Below are positions 34,140 to 39,765 of a DNA stretch of 42,959 nucleotides, piece by piece (the stretch's first letter is position 1; each line of letters starts with the position of its first letter). Origin of the DNA: a virus; IMG/VR virus record IMGVR_UViG_3300034072_000110, positions 1 to 42,959 of that record. The stretch is one strand, 5' to 3'. The translations under genes were made by a program, and so were the position numbers. The notes below the pieces were generated by a model. That model was not told the origin of the DNA and did no database searches. It saw nothing but the letters and a program-made list of their open reading frames with translations.

Positions 34140-34364
34140 TTATGTCCTTGCTGCGCCGCCGAGAAAGCGGATAGCCGACGCGCCACCGCTCGTACCGCTA
34201 CCGCCTGTCAGCATGGTTGAGGCACGCCCGCCGCGCCGGAAAAAGCTCTCACGCTGCTGCGCCGCGAGGTTCGAGGTATCTTCCGCCGAGCGGACAGGCG
34301 GGGGCGGAGCCGGATCGGGCGTCTTGACTTCGGGCATTTTGGGGGTCGAGAACAATGCGGCCAT
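34140..34364 (-). CDS. small conserved protein between terminase and portal
   Basis: A 74-residue protein starting MAALFSTPKMPEVKTPDPAP. It is proline-rich at the start and then glycine-rich (RRGGRASTMLTGGSGTSGGA). Short proteins with this Pro-then-Gly layout are often found between terminase and portal in short-tailed phages. The role is unknown; a flexible virion or assembly component is a reasonable guess. Gaps of 5 and 10 bases to the neighbours show that it is part of the packaging operon. Confidence 0.7.
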   Translation of the reverse strand: MAALFSTPKMPEVKTPDPAPPPPVRSAEDTSNLAAQQRESFFRRGGRASTMLTGGSGTSGGASAIRFLGGAART

Positions 34365-34374
34365 GGGCTTGCTC

Positions 34375-35955
34375 CTAAGTGTTCAATGGGTCGTATTCGG
34401 TCTTTGCCATCCGTCGCCGTCTAGCTCCCGCATTAGCCGCCATGTTGAGGTTGCGGCGCGCTACCTTAACAGCAAACGTCAACATGTACATATCCGAGCG
34501 GTCGGGAGAAGGCAAGCCCCTCGTGCGCATGTCCTGCTTGCTTTCCATCAACGTCTTGCCGTCGCTCTTACGCAGGAAGTATTTCATTTTCGTCATCTGG
34601 CTAAACGTCACCGGATCGTCTGGCATAGCGCTCAACGGTTCGTACACCCAATCGCGGAACTCGCTGTACCATAGCGCACGATTGTTGTAGTAGTGCGGAT
34701 CGGTTGTTATCGAGCCGGGGTACGCGCGGTGTACCTTATAGCCCAAGTCTTCCAAGTCGTCGCATAGCGGGATACCGATACCCACGCATTCGATCACAAT
34801 AGCGTCGGGCTGGTTGGCGTCAGCCGTGGCCGCTACCCACTTCACCATTTCGCCGTGTCGCAAATTGGTACGCGCTTGTAGCGGTCGTGACCGTGCGTCC
34901 CATCCTTGCCGGAAGCCAATAACGATTTCGTCGCCGCCGCTGTTGGCTACGTCCACCGCCATGATAAGCGCGGCGCTGCGGTCCACCACTACGTCTTCGC
35001 GCTGCATACATTCGCTGACGCTCGCCACGTCAAAGAAGCCGTCAAAGCTCTGTGTCGGGAACTGCCCCTTGATACGAACCTTTACCTCGTCGCTGTCTTC
35101 ACCGTACTTGGCAATGATCCCGGCGAGCGCTGCCTTGTTCGTATGCGACACGCTGCGGCTATCGACATGTCGTGTACGGTATATGTGGGAGTGTTTGTCA
35201 AAGCAGTCTGCGAACTCGCCGTCTGGTTTCGTCGGGTTTCCGTACGCAAAGAAAAAGCCTTCGCCGTCTGTCAACGCACCTTCGGCAACTTCCCAAATCT
35301 TCGATAGCACGCCGGACGCTTCGTCAAAGATCACGAAGACCGTACGCCCTTCGTTGTGCAGACCGGCGAACGCTTCGGTGTTCGTCTCGCTAACGGTTGC
35401 TGCGGTGGCGCGGTAGTTCTTGCGCTTTTCTTCGGGGTACGCTGCAAACGAGAACGACGTGCCCGCCCATGCGAACCAATGCCGGTTGAGTGCGAGGTTA
35501 TGCCACTTCGCTAGTTCCGGCCATGTCTTGTCTTCAAGCTGGAACTGTGTGGACGCAGTGACGGCACCGCGCGTGTCCACTCGTGTACTCATTAAGAAGT
35601 AGATCACCCACGCCACGAACGCCGACTTGCCCACGCCGTGCCCCGACGCTATAGCGCTGCGCCAGACTTCCATGTCTAGCCCTAGCTCGCGCCGTTCCAT
35701 GTTCTCGCGTATATGCCTGCCTAGCGCTTGTAGTTCCTCGCGCTGCCAGTCTTCCGGCCCGGTCTTGTCGATCAGCGGGTTGGGCGCTCCGTCCGGCAGG
35801 TATTCCATGCCGGGTATGCGCACCTTGTTGCCGTTGGCGTCCAGCCTCGATCCCCACGGAAACACCGCCATGACGAAGCCGTACGGATCAGCATAGAAGC
35901 CCGCTAGGAACTCGGCTAGCTGTGTTTCCGTTTCTATGCTGATCTTGCTTGCCAC
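34375..35955 (-). CDS. terL: terminase large subunit
   Basis: A 526-residue packaging motor. The ATPase has Walker A ASGHGVGKSAF (Lys110) and Walker B TVFVIFDEAS (Asp211, Glu212), with an arginine-rich stretch before. The nuclease domain has the first acidic motif ALIMAVDVANSGGDE (Asp335) and the second near AIVIECVGIGIPL. The gene starts at GTG, with AGGG upstream. It heads the leftward virion operon proper. The divergent small-terminase gene begins 40 bp from its start codon. The protein cuts and pumps phage DNA into the prohead through the portal coded downstream. Confidence 0.92.
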   Translation of the reverse strand: MASKISIETETQLAEFLAGFYADPYGFVMAVFPWGSRLDANGNKVRIPGMEYLPDGAPNPLIDKTGPEDWQREELQALGRHIRENMERRELGLDMEVWRSAIASGHGVGKSAFVAWVIYFLMSTRVDTRGAVTASTQFQLEDKTWPELAKWHNLALNRHWFAWAGTSFSFAAYPEEKRKNYRATAATVSETNTEAFAGLHNEGRTVFVIFDEASGVLSKIWEVAEGALTDGEGFFFAYGNPTKPDGEFADCFDKHSHIYRTRHVDSRSVSHTNKAALAGIIAKYGEDSDEVKVRIKGQFPTQSFDGFFDVASVSECMQREDVVVDRSAALIMAVDVANSGGDEIVIGFRQGWDARSRPLQARTNLRHGEMVKWVAATADANQPDAIVIECVGIGIPLCDDLEDLGYKVHRAYPGSITTDPHYYNNRALWYSEFRDWVYEPLSAMPDDPVTFSQMTKMKYFLRKSDGKTLMESKQDMRTRGLPSPDRSDMYMLTFAVKVARRNLNMAANAGARRRRMAKTEYDPLNT

Positions 35956-35973
35956 GCCGTTTTACCCTATGTT
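35945..35973 (+). promoter_or_regulatory. possible promoter for small terminase
   Basis: TTGCTT, 17 bases, then TATGTT lies in front of the small-terminase gene, reading rightward and overlapping the first codons of the large-terminase gene. The match to sigma70 is 3/6 and 4/6, so it is weak; it is listed because this gene needs its own rightward promoter. Confidence 0.35.
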
Positions 35974-35994
35974 GCGCGTCGAAAGAGGTACACC

Positions 35995-36483
35995 ATGTCT
36001 TTGTCGTATGACTACTACCCCGCTGTTCTATACGCGCTTGGCGAGATTGGTCAAGGGCGCACGCTTACTGACGCGTGCGACCGCGCTAACATTACGGTGT
36101 CGGTGTTCGACTATCACGTCAAGAACAATCCCGAACTACAGACGATGTACGAGGAAGCGGTACAGCGTGGCAACGACGCCATGGCCGACGCGCTTGTCAA
36201 CATCGATAATCACAAGATACACGGACAGTCCGACGCCAAAATGGCCAAGGTCATATCCGACAATATCAAGTGGGTTCTCGGCAAGCGGGACAGCAAGCGC
36301 TTCGGTGAGAAGATCGAAGTCAAGCACGAAATCACTATGGACCGTGCTATCGTGTCGGCGCTCGAACACGCGCGTAACCGTGTACCGATGATCGACGCTG
36401 ACTACGAGCGCGTGATAGACGTAACCCCCGCAATGCTGTCGTACAACGAAGACGACGAGCTATTGCAGGAGTTACTTAGCTAG
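35995..36483 (+). CDS. terS: terminase small subunit
   Basis: A 162-residue protein starting MSLSYDYYPAVLYALGEIGQ. The N-terminus has a helix-turn-helix-like region (GRTLTDACDRANITVSVFDY). The middle carries the signature common to many phage small terminases, AKVISDNIKWVLGKRDSKRF, followed by GEKIEVKHE. It should recognise phage DNA and start packaging with the large subunit. AAAGAGG precedes the ATG. The gene is on the opposite strand to all its late neighbours: divergent from terL (39-bp gap) and convergent with the 36487 gene (3-bp gap). Confidence 0.85.
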   Translation: MSLSYDYYPAVLYALGEIGQGRTLTDACDRANITVSVFDYHVKNNPELQTMYEEAVQRGNDAMADALVNIDNHKIHGQSDAKMAKVISDNIKWVLGKRDSKRFGEKIEVKHEITMDRAIVSALEHARNRVPMIDADYERVIDVTPAMLSYNEDDELLQELLS

Positions 36484-36486
36484 GCG

Positions 36487-37212
36487 TCAGTACGGCGCTT
36501 TCAATTCTTCGATAGCGCCGTGCAACGGCTTGTCGCGTTTACCAGCTTCACGCAAGCGCTGCACTTCCGTACGCAACTGCGACGCATCCTGTTCGGCGGC
36601 AACGGCACGCTGTTCGGCTTCGCTCGCCTTCTCGGCCAGCGCGTCGATAGCGTCGGTAATCAGGCCGTCGCCCGCGCCGAGCTTGTCACGGATGGCGGCG
36701 ATCTGGTCGGTGAGACGTTCGTTGGACGACTTGAGGTCTTCCACTTCTTTCGCCTCGTCTTCCTGCTTGAACGCACGCAGCGTGTCCACCGCGCCTGTCG
36801 CCGTCTTCGCGGCCTTCACAAGCTCGATAGCTTCCTTGTCTTCGTCAGACATGGTGTCGCCCTGTACGGCGGTCGCAGTGCCCGTGCCGCTAGCATCGTT
36901 CCCGTCGCTACCGGCGATCTGTGCCGGGTGTTCGAGAATGTTGCCGTTGCCGTCACGCACCGTCTCGCCGTCACCAGCGGTATTCTCGGTTTCGTCAACC
37001 TTCTCGGCGTCCACCGACTTGAGGTACGCTTTGGTGGCGTCGAGGCGATCACCCACCGTGCGACCGTTCCAGTCGTCGTTTGACTGTTCGCCCTTAACCG
37101 CCGCGATGATCTGCGACAGATCGTACACCGTGCCTTCGATCCGGTAGCGCTCTGCCAGATCGGTGTGGTGAGGCGCTTCTGCCCCAACGTCCAGATTGTT
37201 CTTCGTGGCCAT
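36487..37212 (-). CDS. first gene of leftward arm, coiled-coil protein
   Basis: A 241-residue acidic protein starting MATKNNLDVGAEAPHHTDLA. The first 80 residues are polar with RYRIEGTVYDLSQIIAAVKG and WNGRTVGDRLDATKAYL. A low-complexity Gly/Asp/Thr linker follows, then a long C-terminal coiled coil (EVEDLKSSNERLTDQIAAIR, EQDASQLRTEVQRLREAGKR). The ATG at 37212 has AGAAAGGA upstream. It is the gene nearest the proposed leftward promoter at 37323. Function is unknown; a virion or assembly role is suggested by the operon and by coiled-coil composition. Confidence 0.75.
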   Translation of the reverse strand: MATKNNLDVGAEAPHHTDLAERYRIEGTVYDLSQIIAAVKGEQSNDDWNGRTVGDRLDATKAYLKSVDAEKVDETENTAGDGETVRDGNGNILEHPAQIAGSDGNDASGTGTATAVQGDTMSDEDKEAIELVKAAKTATGAVDTLRAFKQEDEAKEVEDLKSSNERLTDQIAAIRDKLGAGDGLITDAIDALAEKASEAEQRAVAAEQDASQLRTEVQRLREAGKRDKPLHGAIEELKAPY

Positions 37213-37301
37213 GGCTTCGTTCCTTTCTGGCACACCGCGTGCCATTTGCTAGCAACGCACACCTAGCCGATTTGATCCCTGCCGTCTAGCCCTATATCCC
37301 A

Positions 37302-37317
37302 CTCCCCCTAAAGGGAG
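37302..37317 (-). repeat. CTCCCCCTAAAGGG stem, left copy
   Basis: The 14-bp word CTCCCCCTAAAGGG (37302-37315) can form a CTCCC/GGGAG stem. It starts just downstream of the leftward -10 box, so it would be the first bases of the leftward transcript. The second copy stands at 38058-38071. Confidence 0.6.
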
Positions 37318-37322
37318 AGGGG

Positions 37323-37328
37323 ATTATA
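37323..37328 (-). promoter_or_regulatory. leftward promoter -10 box (TATAAT)
   Basis: A perfect TATAAT reads leftward, about 110 bp before the 37212 gene. No good -35 is present at 16-18 bp; instead the dyad TTTACA-CTT-TGTAAA (37341-37355) occupies the -35 area. This suggests an activator- or repressor-controlled promoter for the leftward arm. Confidence 0.6.
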
Positions 37329-37340
37329 GTGCGTATCGGG

Positions 37341-37355
37341 TTTACACTTTGTAAA
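37341..37355. promoter_or_regulatory. 15-bp dyad site 1 (TTTACA CTT TGTAAA)
   Basis: A perfect six-base dyad around a three-base centre, over the -35 position of the leftward promoter. Member of the control-region array; its arms differ from the GACA-type copies in having TACA. Confidence 0.65.
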
Positions 37356-37412
37356 GCCCACTTCCGCGTGAGTTGGCCACTTTGAAGACTGCGTAGCACG
37401 CGGTTTGTCAAT

Positions 37413-37427
37413 TAGACACTTTGTATA
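37413..37427. promoter_or_regulatory. 15-bp dyad site 2 (TAGACA CTT TGTATA)
   Basis: Same layout as the neighbouring site (same CTT centre), with one weak arm position. A degenerate copy (TGGCCA CTT TGAAGA) lies between the two at 37374-37388. Confidence 0.6.
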
Positions 37428-37605
37428 GTTCGCGCTCATAGTGGGAGGTCTGCTAGGATTTTGCAGGACGTATAAGACAACTAGACGACTTAGCAGAATT
37501 GCAACTTGTAATTTTTACAGGACGGTTTGGACGCGCCGGGCCATTCGGGTGATAAACCGCAAAGTCTGATCCGCCCCCTACCCCCGCCTTGACCCCCTCC
37601 CCCTC

Positions 37606-37620
37606 TTTGCATCGTGTAAA
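37606..37620. promoter_or_regulatory. dyad-like site 3 (TTTGCA TCG TGTAAA)
   Basis: Five of six arm positions are symmetric. It fits the array spacing just left of the inverted repeat but could be a degenerate member. Confidence 0.4.
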
Positions 37621-37652
37621 GTCAATTCGTCTAATCGCCCGGCGAGCCGTCA

Positions 37653-37759
37653 GCTAACCCATTGATATCATTGACGATTAACCAACATCGAGTTAATAGT
37701 TCCATAATGCATGTTATGCGAACACACAGTGTAAAGCTCAACGATATCAATGGGTTAGC
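37653..37759. repeat. 21-bp inverted repeat enclosing AT-rich palindromes; candidate origin
   Basis: GCTAACCCATTGATATC plus ATTG at 37653-37673 is repeated in inverse orientation at 37739-37759 with a single mismatch, separated by 65 bp. The spacer contains ATTAAC...GTTAAT (37677-37697) and CATAA-TGCATG-TTATG (37703-37718), both symmetric and AT-rich, and a weak dyad site at 37721-37735. Nested palindromes in an AT-rich segment are typical of replication origins or recombination/packaging sites. The long spacer makes a simple RNA hairpin less likely. Confidence 0.7.
37721..37735. promoter_or_regulatory. dyad-like site 4 (AACACA CAG TGTAAA)
   Basis: Right arm TGTAAA and central ACACAGTGT are symmetric; the outer left arm is poor. 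It sits inside the large inverted repeat. Confidence 0.4.
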
Positions 37760-37772
37760 CTGCTAGACGTGC

Positions 37773-37787
37773 TGGACATTGTGTCTA
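37773..37787. promoter_or_regulatory. 15-bp dyad site 5 (TGGACA TTG TGTCTA)
   Basis: Good member of the array, followed by ATC as in sites 7 and 8. It lies 13 bases to the right of the inverted repeat. Confidence 0.65.
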
Positions 37788-37821
37788 ATCGGCCATGATC
37801 GAGCGCGCTAGACCTGCTAGG

Positions 37822-37836
37822 TTGACACGTTGTCTA
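37822..37836. promoter_or_regulatory. 15-bp dyad site 6 (TTGACA CGT TGTCTA)
   Basis: Good member of the array. Immediately right of it, GTCCA-ATC-TGGAC (37838-37850) shows the half-sites in everted order, so this may be a composite site. Confidence 0.65.
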
Positions 37837-37991
37837 GTCCAATCTGGACAATCCGAGCGGTTCGAGCCGTCGCGCGTCGGGCTATGTGCGCACAACGGTA
37901 AAGAGGACGGAATGCGAATGGCAATTCGTCCAGTCCGTTCCAATTCGCCGCTATTTGTCCAACCCTGCCGATTGTTCCCTTTGTCGCCAAC

Positions 37992-38006
37992 TAGACACAG
38001 TGTCTA
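37992..38006. promoter_or_regulatory. 15-bp dyad site 7 (TAGACA CAG TGTCTA), perfect
   Basis: The arms are perfectly symmetric, and symmetry extends into the centre (GACACAGTGTC). With flanks it reads CTAGACA...TGTCTAATC. It is the best single copy for defining the consensus. Confidence 0.75.
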
Positions 38007-38055
38007 ATCAGCCCGAAACGGATTTTTCACCCTATCCATACACAAGGCCGCAAGG

Positions 38056-38077
38056 CTCTCCCCCTAAAGGGGGAGAG
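38056..38077. repeat. CTCCCCCTAAAGGG stem, right copy (9-bp stem)
   Basis: CTCTCCCCC and GGGGGAGAG pair perfectly around TAAA. The core is identical to the copy at 37302-37315. No T run follows on either strand, so a terminator role is doubtful; it may be a leader stem or binding site. Confidence 0.6.
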
Positions 38078-38159
38078 ACCTAGGCTGTCCAGTGTTAGGA
38101 TAGACATTTATGCGTCTAAACGGCTTGGCAGGTTTGCAACGCTTTTCACCACGTCCAGA

Positions 38160-38174
38160 TTGACACTCTGTCAA
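38160..38174. promoter_or_regulatory. 15-bp dyad site 8 (TTGACA CTC TGTCAA), perfect
   Basis: Perfect six-base arms around CTC, followed by ATC as in sites 5 and 7. It lies 168 bp from site 7. A looser relative with an eight-base centre (TAGAC...GTCTA) stands at 38101-38118. Confidence 0.75.
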
Positions 38175-38212
38175 ATCGTCAAATCCCTGCCATGATTGGC
38201 CGCTAGATCGAT

Positions 38213-38227
38213 TTGACACTATGTCCA
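38213..38227. promoter_or_regulatory. 15-bp dyad site 9 (TTGACA CTA TGTCCA)
   Basis: Good copy with one arm mismatch; a half-site TGGACA follows at 38250-38255. These are the sites closest to the rightward promoter. Confidence 0.65.
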
Positions 38228-38302
38228 GTTAGGTCTAGCGCGCTCGAATTGGACATTTTGCGCGTGTACGACAGAAAAAGCAGAAAAATCGCGTGTACCG
38301 TG

Positions 38303-38331
38303 TTGACAGCGTACGCAAAGCGCTTTACATG
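38303..38331 (+). promoter_or_regulatory. rightward promoter candidate
   Basis: A perfect -35 TTGACA, a 17-base spacer and TACATG (3/6) lie 35 bp before the first rightward gene. The -35 coincides with a half-site of the dyad array, so a regulator binding the array could also cover this promoter. Confidence 0.55.
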
Positions 38332-38343
38332 ATGCTTATCGAC

Positions 38344-38370
38344 AACGCCAAGAAAGGTTTAGACCATGGC
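38344..38370 (+). repeat. 27-bp leader repeat, partial third copy
   Basis: The last 27 bases of the 90-bp leader repeat, from AACGCCAAGAAAGG through ATGGC, occur here before the first rightward gene. The copy includes the ribosome site AAGAAAGG and the first codons, so three consecutive genes share the same translation start region. Confidence 0.9.
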
Positions 38371-38809
38371 AACGATCATTAAGACACAAAAGCAGGCTCG
38401 CAACGTCAAGCACGTTGACGGCGTGCAATTCCTTTGCGGCGATTGCGGGGAAGTCAAGCCGGTTAGCACTAACGGCGGCACGGGTTACGGCTATTTCGAG
38501 CGCACCGACAACGCCAAGCCGATTTGTTACGCATGTTGCGGCAAGCGCGAATTGGCTAGCATGATCGAAACAGGCAAGGCGACGCTTTACATGACGCTAA
38601 CCAAAGGCGCGTCGTACAATCATTGCACTGTGACAGATTGGCCCGGTACATTGAAGTTCAATGGCGCGTATAGCGTTGGACGCCACAACATAGCGGGCAA
38701 GCGGTACGACGTGGAATTTACCGGGCCGGACGGTTTCAAGTGGCATGGCGTCACGTACGGCGACAATACGCAAATCTGCCATTGCAAGCGCACAAAGCGC
38801 AAGGCTTAA
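38366..38809 (+). CDS. first early gene, zinc-finger-like protein
   Basis: A 147-residue protein starting MATIIKTQKQARNVKHVDGV. It contains two Cys pairs, CGDC (24/27) and CYAC with a neighbouring Cys (54/57/58), suitable for one zinc site, and a C-terminal CHCKRTKRK. The rest is beta-rich (YNHCTVTDWPGTLKFNGAYS, KRYDVEFTGPDGFKWHG). No known family is recognised. It is the first gene on the rightward arm, so it should be made earliest; early phage genes of this kind often redirect or block host functions, but nothing here shows which. Confidence 0.75.
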   Translation: MATIIKTQKQARNVKHVDGVQFLCGDCGEVKPVSTNGGTGYGYFERTDNAKPICYACCGKRELASMIETGKATLYMTLTKGASYNHCTVTDWPGTLKFNGAYSVGRHNIAGKRYDVEFTGPDGFKWHGVTYGDNTQICHCKRTKRKA

Positions 38810-38897
38810 CGAATTGTTTACCTGTTGCGCGCTATACGTGGCGCGCAACTAGCAAGCAATTCCGCTTGATAACGCCAAGAAAGGTTTAGACCATGGC
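38808..38897 (+). repeat. 90-bp direct repeat, copy 1 (leader of the 38893 gene)
   Basis: Identical over 90 bases to 39183-39272. It contains an imperfect-loop hairpin with a nine-base stem, GTTGCGCGC/GCGCGCAAC (loop TATACGTG), the ribosome site AAGAAAGG and the ATG of the next gene. The stop of the preceding gene overlaps its first bases. Confidence 0.95.
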
Positions 38898-39183
38898 AAA
38901 CAAATATGACGTTGAATACACAGACACGTTCGCGGGTGCAGCAAACTATTCGTGGGTTAAGCGCGCAATCGTCACCATGCCGGAATTGACACATTACGGA
39001 TATGACGGCGGCACCAATTACAGCAAGGCTAACCGCGTATTCGAGCGCGAACTAATGAAGCGCGCAAAGGCTGAAATGGGCTTGACAGGCGTACGCGGCA
39101 CGGTTGAGCGCTATGGCGACAGCATGACGTTTCGCCCGTATCGCTCTTGCACCGTCATGTTTATTTCATGGCGTGACGAATAA
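38893..39183 (+). CDS. hypothetical early protein, 96 aa
   Basis: Starts MANKYDVEYTDTFAGAANYS. A compact, basic protein with beta-like ends (WVKRAIVTMPELTHYGYD; RPYRSCTVMFISWRDE) and a central helix (KANRVFERELMKRAKAEMG). The short hydrophobic/basic pattern is common in small phage proteins, and I do not recognise a family. It is preceded by the 90-bp leader and followed by a second copy of it, so the gene plus leader behaves like a cassette. Confidence 0.72.
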   Translation: MANKYDVEYTDTFAGAANYSWVKRAIVTMPELTHYGYDGGTNYSKANRVFERELMKRAKAEMGLTGVRGTVERYGDSMTFRPYRSCTVMFISWRDE

Positions 39184-39272
39184 ACGAATTGTTTACCTGT
39201 TGCGCGCTATACGTGGCGCGCAACTAGCAAGCAATTCCGCTTGATAACGCCAAGAAAGGTTTAGACCATGGC
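39183..39272 (+). repeat. 90-bp direct repeat, copy 2 (leader of the 39268 gene)
   Basis: Exact second copy of 38808-38897, again starting at the stop of the gene before and ending in the second codon of the gene after. Perfect identity at this length suggests recent duplication or strong selection on the leader RNA. Confidence 0.95.
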
Positions 39273-39609
39273 TCGCACTGACAAGCTCTCGACGTACCGC
39301 ACCGCATGGGAACACGACGCCACGCGCGGTTCCGTCACGTACATTTCAACGCGCATTGTCGCACGGGACGGCGACGCTGTAACGCTCAATTCGGACGGCT
39401 GGCAGACTGTCACCACTAAGCGCAAAATGTGCCAAGCCGCTAATCAGTTTGGTTTGCGCTTTTGCGTGTACCAGAAAGCCGGGGAATGGTTCGTTGACGT
39501 ACGCAATCCGCGCGACGTGTTCGAGGCAACCGGCAATTACTGGCAAGGGCTGAAAATCCCATTCCGTGACGGTATGACGTTCGACATGTACACGGGCGAA
39601 TTGCTCTAA
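39268..39609 (+). CDS. hypothetical early protein, 113 aa
   Basis: Starts MARTDKLSTYRTAWEHDATR. It is beta-rich and fairly basic, with AANQFGLRFCVYQKAGEWFV and DVRNPRDVFEATGNYWQG; the last part (IPFRDGMTFDMYTGELL) ends in a beta strand. It is not recognised. Its start region is the second 90-bp leader copy. Its stop TAA overlaps the ATG of the small exported protein (TAATG), so these two are coupled. Confidence 0.72.
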   Translation: MARTDKLSTYRTAWEHDATRGSVTYISTRIVARDGDAVTLNSDGWQTVTTKRKMCQAANQFGLRFCVYQKAGEWFVDVRNPRDVFEATGNYWQGLKIPFRDGMTFDMYTGELL

Positions 39610-39752
39610 TGCGCGCCTTAACCGTCGCGCTATGGCTTGGCGTTCTAGTGGCGTGTATCGCGCCACTAGTGCTAGCCGCAAGCAACCATGACGCGCTGGA
39701 CAAATGCCAGCTAACCCATTCATTCGATACATGCGCAAGCGCGCTACGCTAG
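39609..39752 (+). CDS. small exported two-cysteine protein, 47 aa
   Basis: A 47-residue protein starting MRALTVALWLGVLVACIAPL. The N-terminus is a signal peptide: basic Arg, a hydrophobic core and a likely cut after VLAA/S at about residue 24. The mature part is only about 23 residues, with Cys33 and Cys42 in KCQLTHSFDTC, which could form one disulfide in the periplasm. Small phage proteins with this two-Cys tail are seen in other phages, but I know of no assigned function. The ATG overlaps the previous stop (TAATG). Its own TAG overlaps the next ribosome site. Confidence 0.7.
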   Translation: MRALTVALWLGVLVACIAPLVLAASNHDALDKCQLTHSFDTCASALR

Positions 39753-39765
39753 GAGAGAAGCCATG
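39751..39765 (+). promoter_or_regulatory. RBS module 1 (AGGAGAGAAGCC-ATG)
   Basis: First of six identical 15-base start modules (39751, 40033, 40289, 40509, 40756, 40958). In this copy the preceding TAG stop shares its AG with the module. Confidence 0.9.

Larger units (their letters stand above)
37213..38365. other. gene-free control/origin region between divergent arms
   Basis: About 1.15 kb without a credible gene. It separates the leftward arm (starting at 37212) from the rightward arm (starting at 38366). It holds a leftward -10 box, an array of 15-bp dyads, a 21-bp inverted repeat around AT-rich palindromes, two stem-forming CTCCCCCTAAAGGG copies at its edges and a rightward promoter. 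Composition is more AT-rich and stop-rich than the surroundings. I interpret it as the transcription control centre and a candidate replication origin. Confidence 0.75.

Noticed and set aside
37795-38007. 70-codon open frame in the control region
   Set aside because: No ribosome site, arginine/proline-rich chance composition, and it runs through two dyad sites; it does not look like a protein.
37213-38365. Lysogeny control region (CI/Cro-type)
   Set aside because: Operator-like dyads are present, but no integrase, attachment site, excisionase or recognisable repressor gene is seen, so a temperate lifestyle is not supported.
38808-39272. CRISPR array or insertion-sequence ends
   Set aside because: The 90-bp repeats flank a normal gene, number only two (plus a fragment), and contain the ribosome site; there are no spacers, transposase or terminal inverted repeats.
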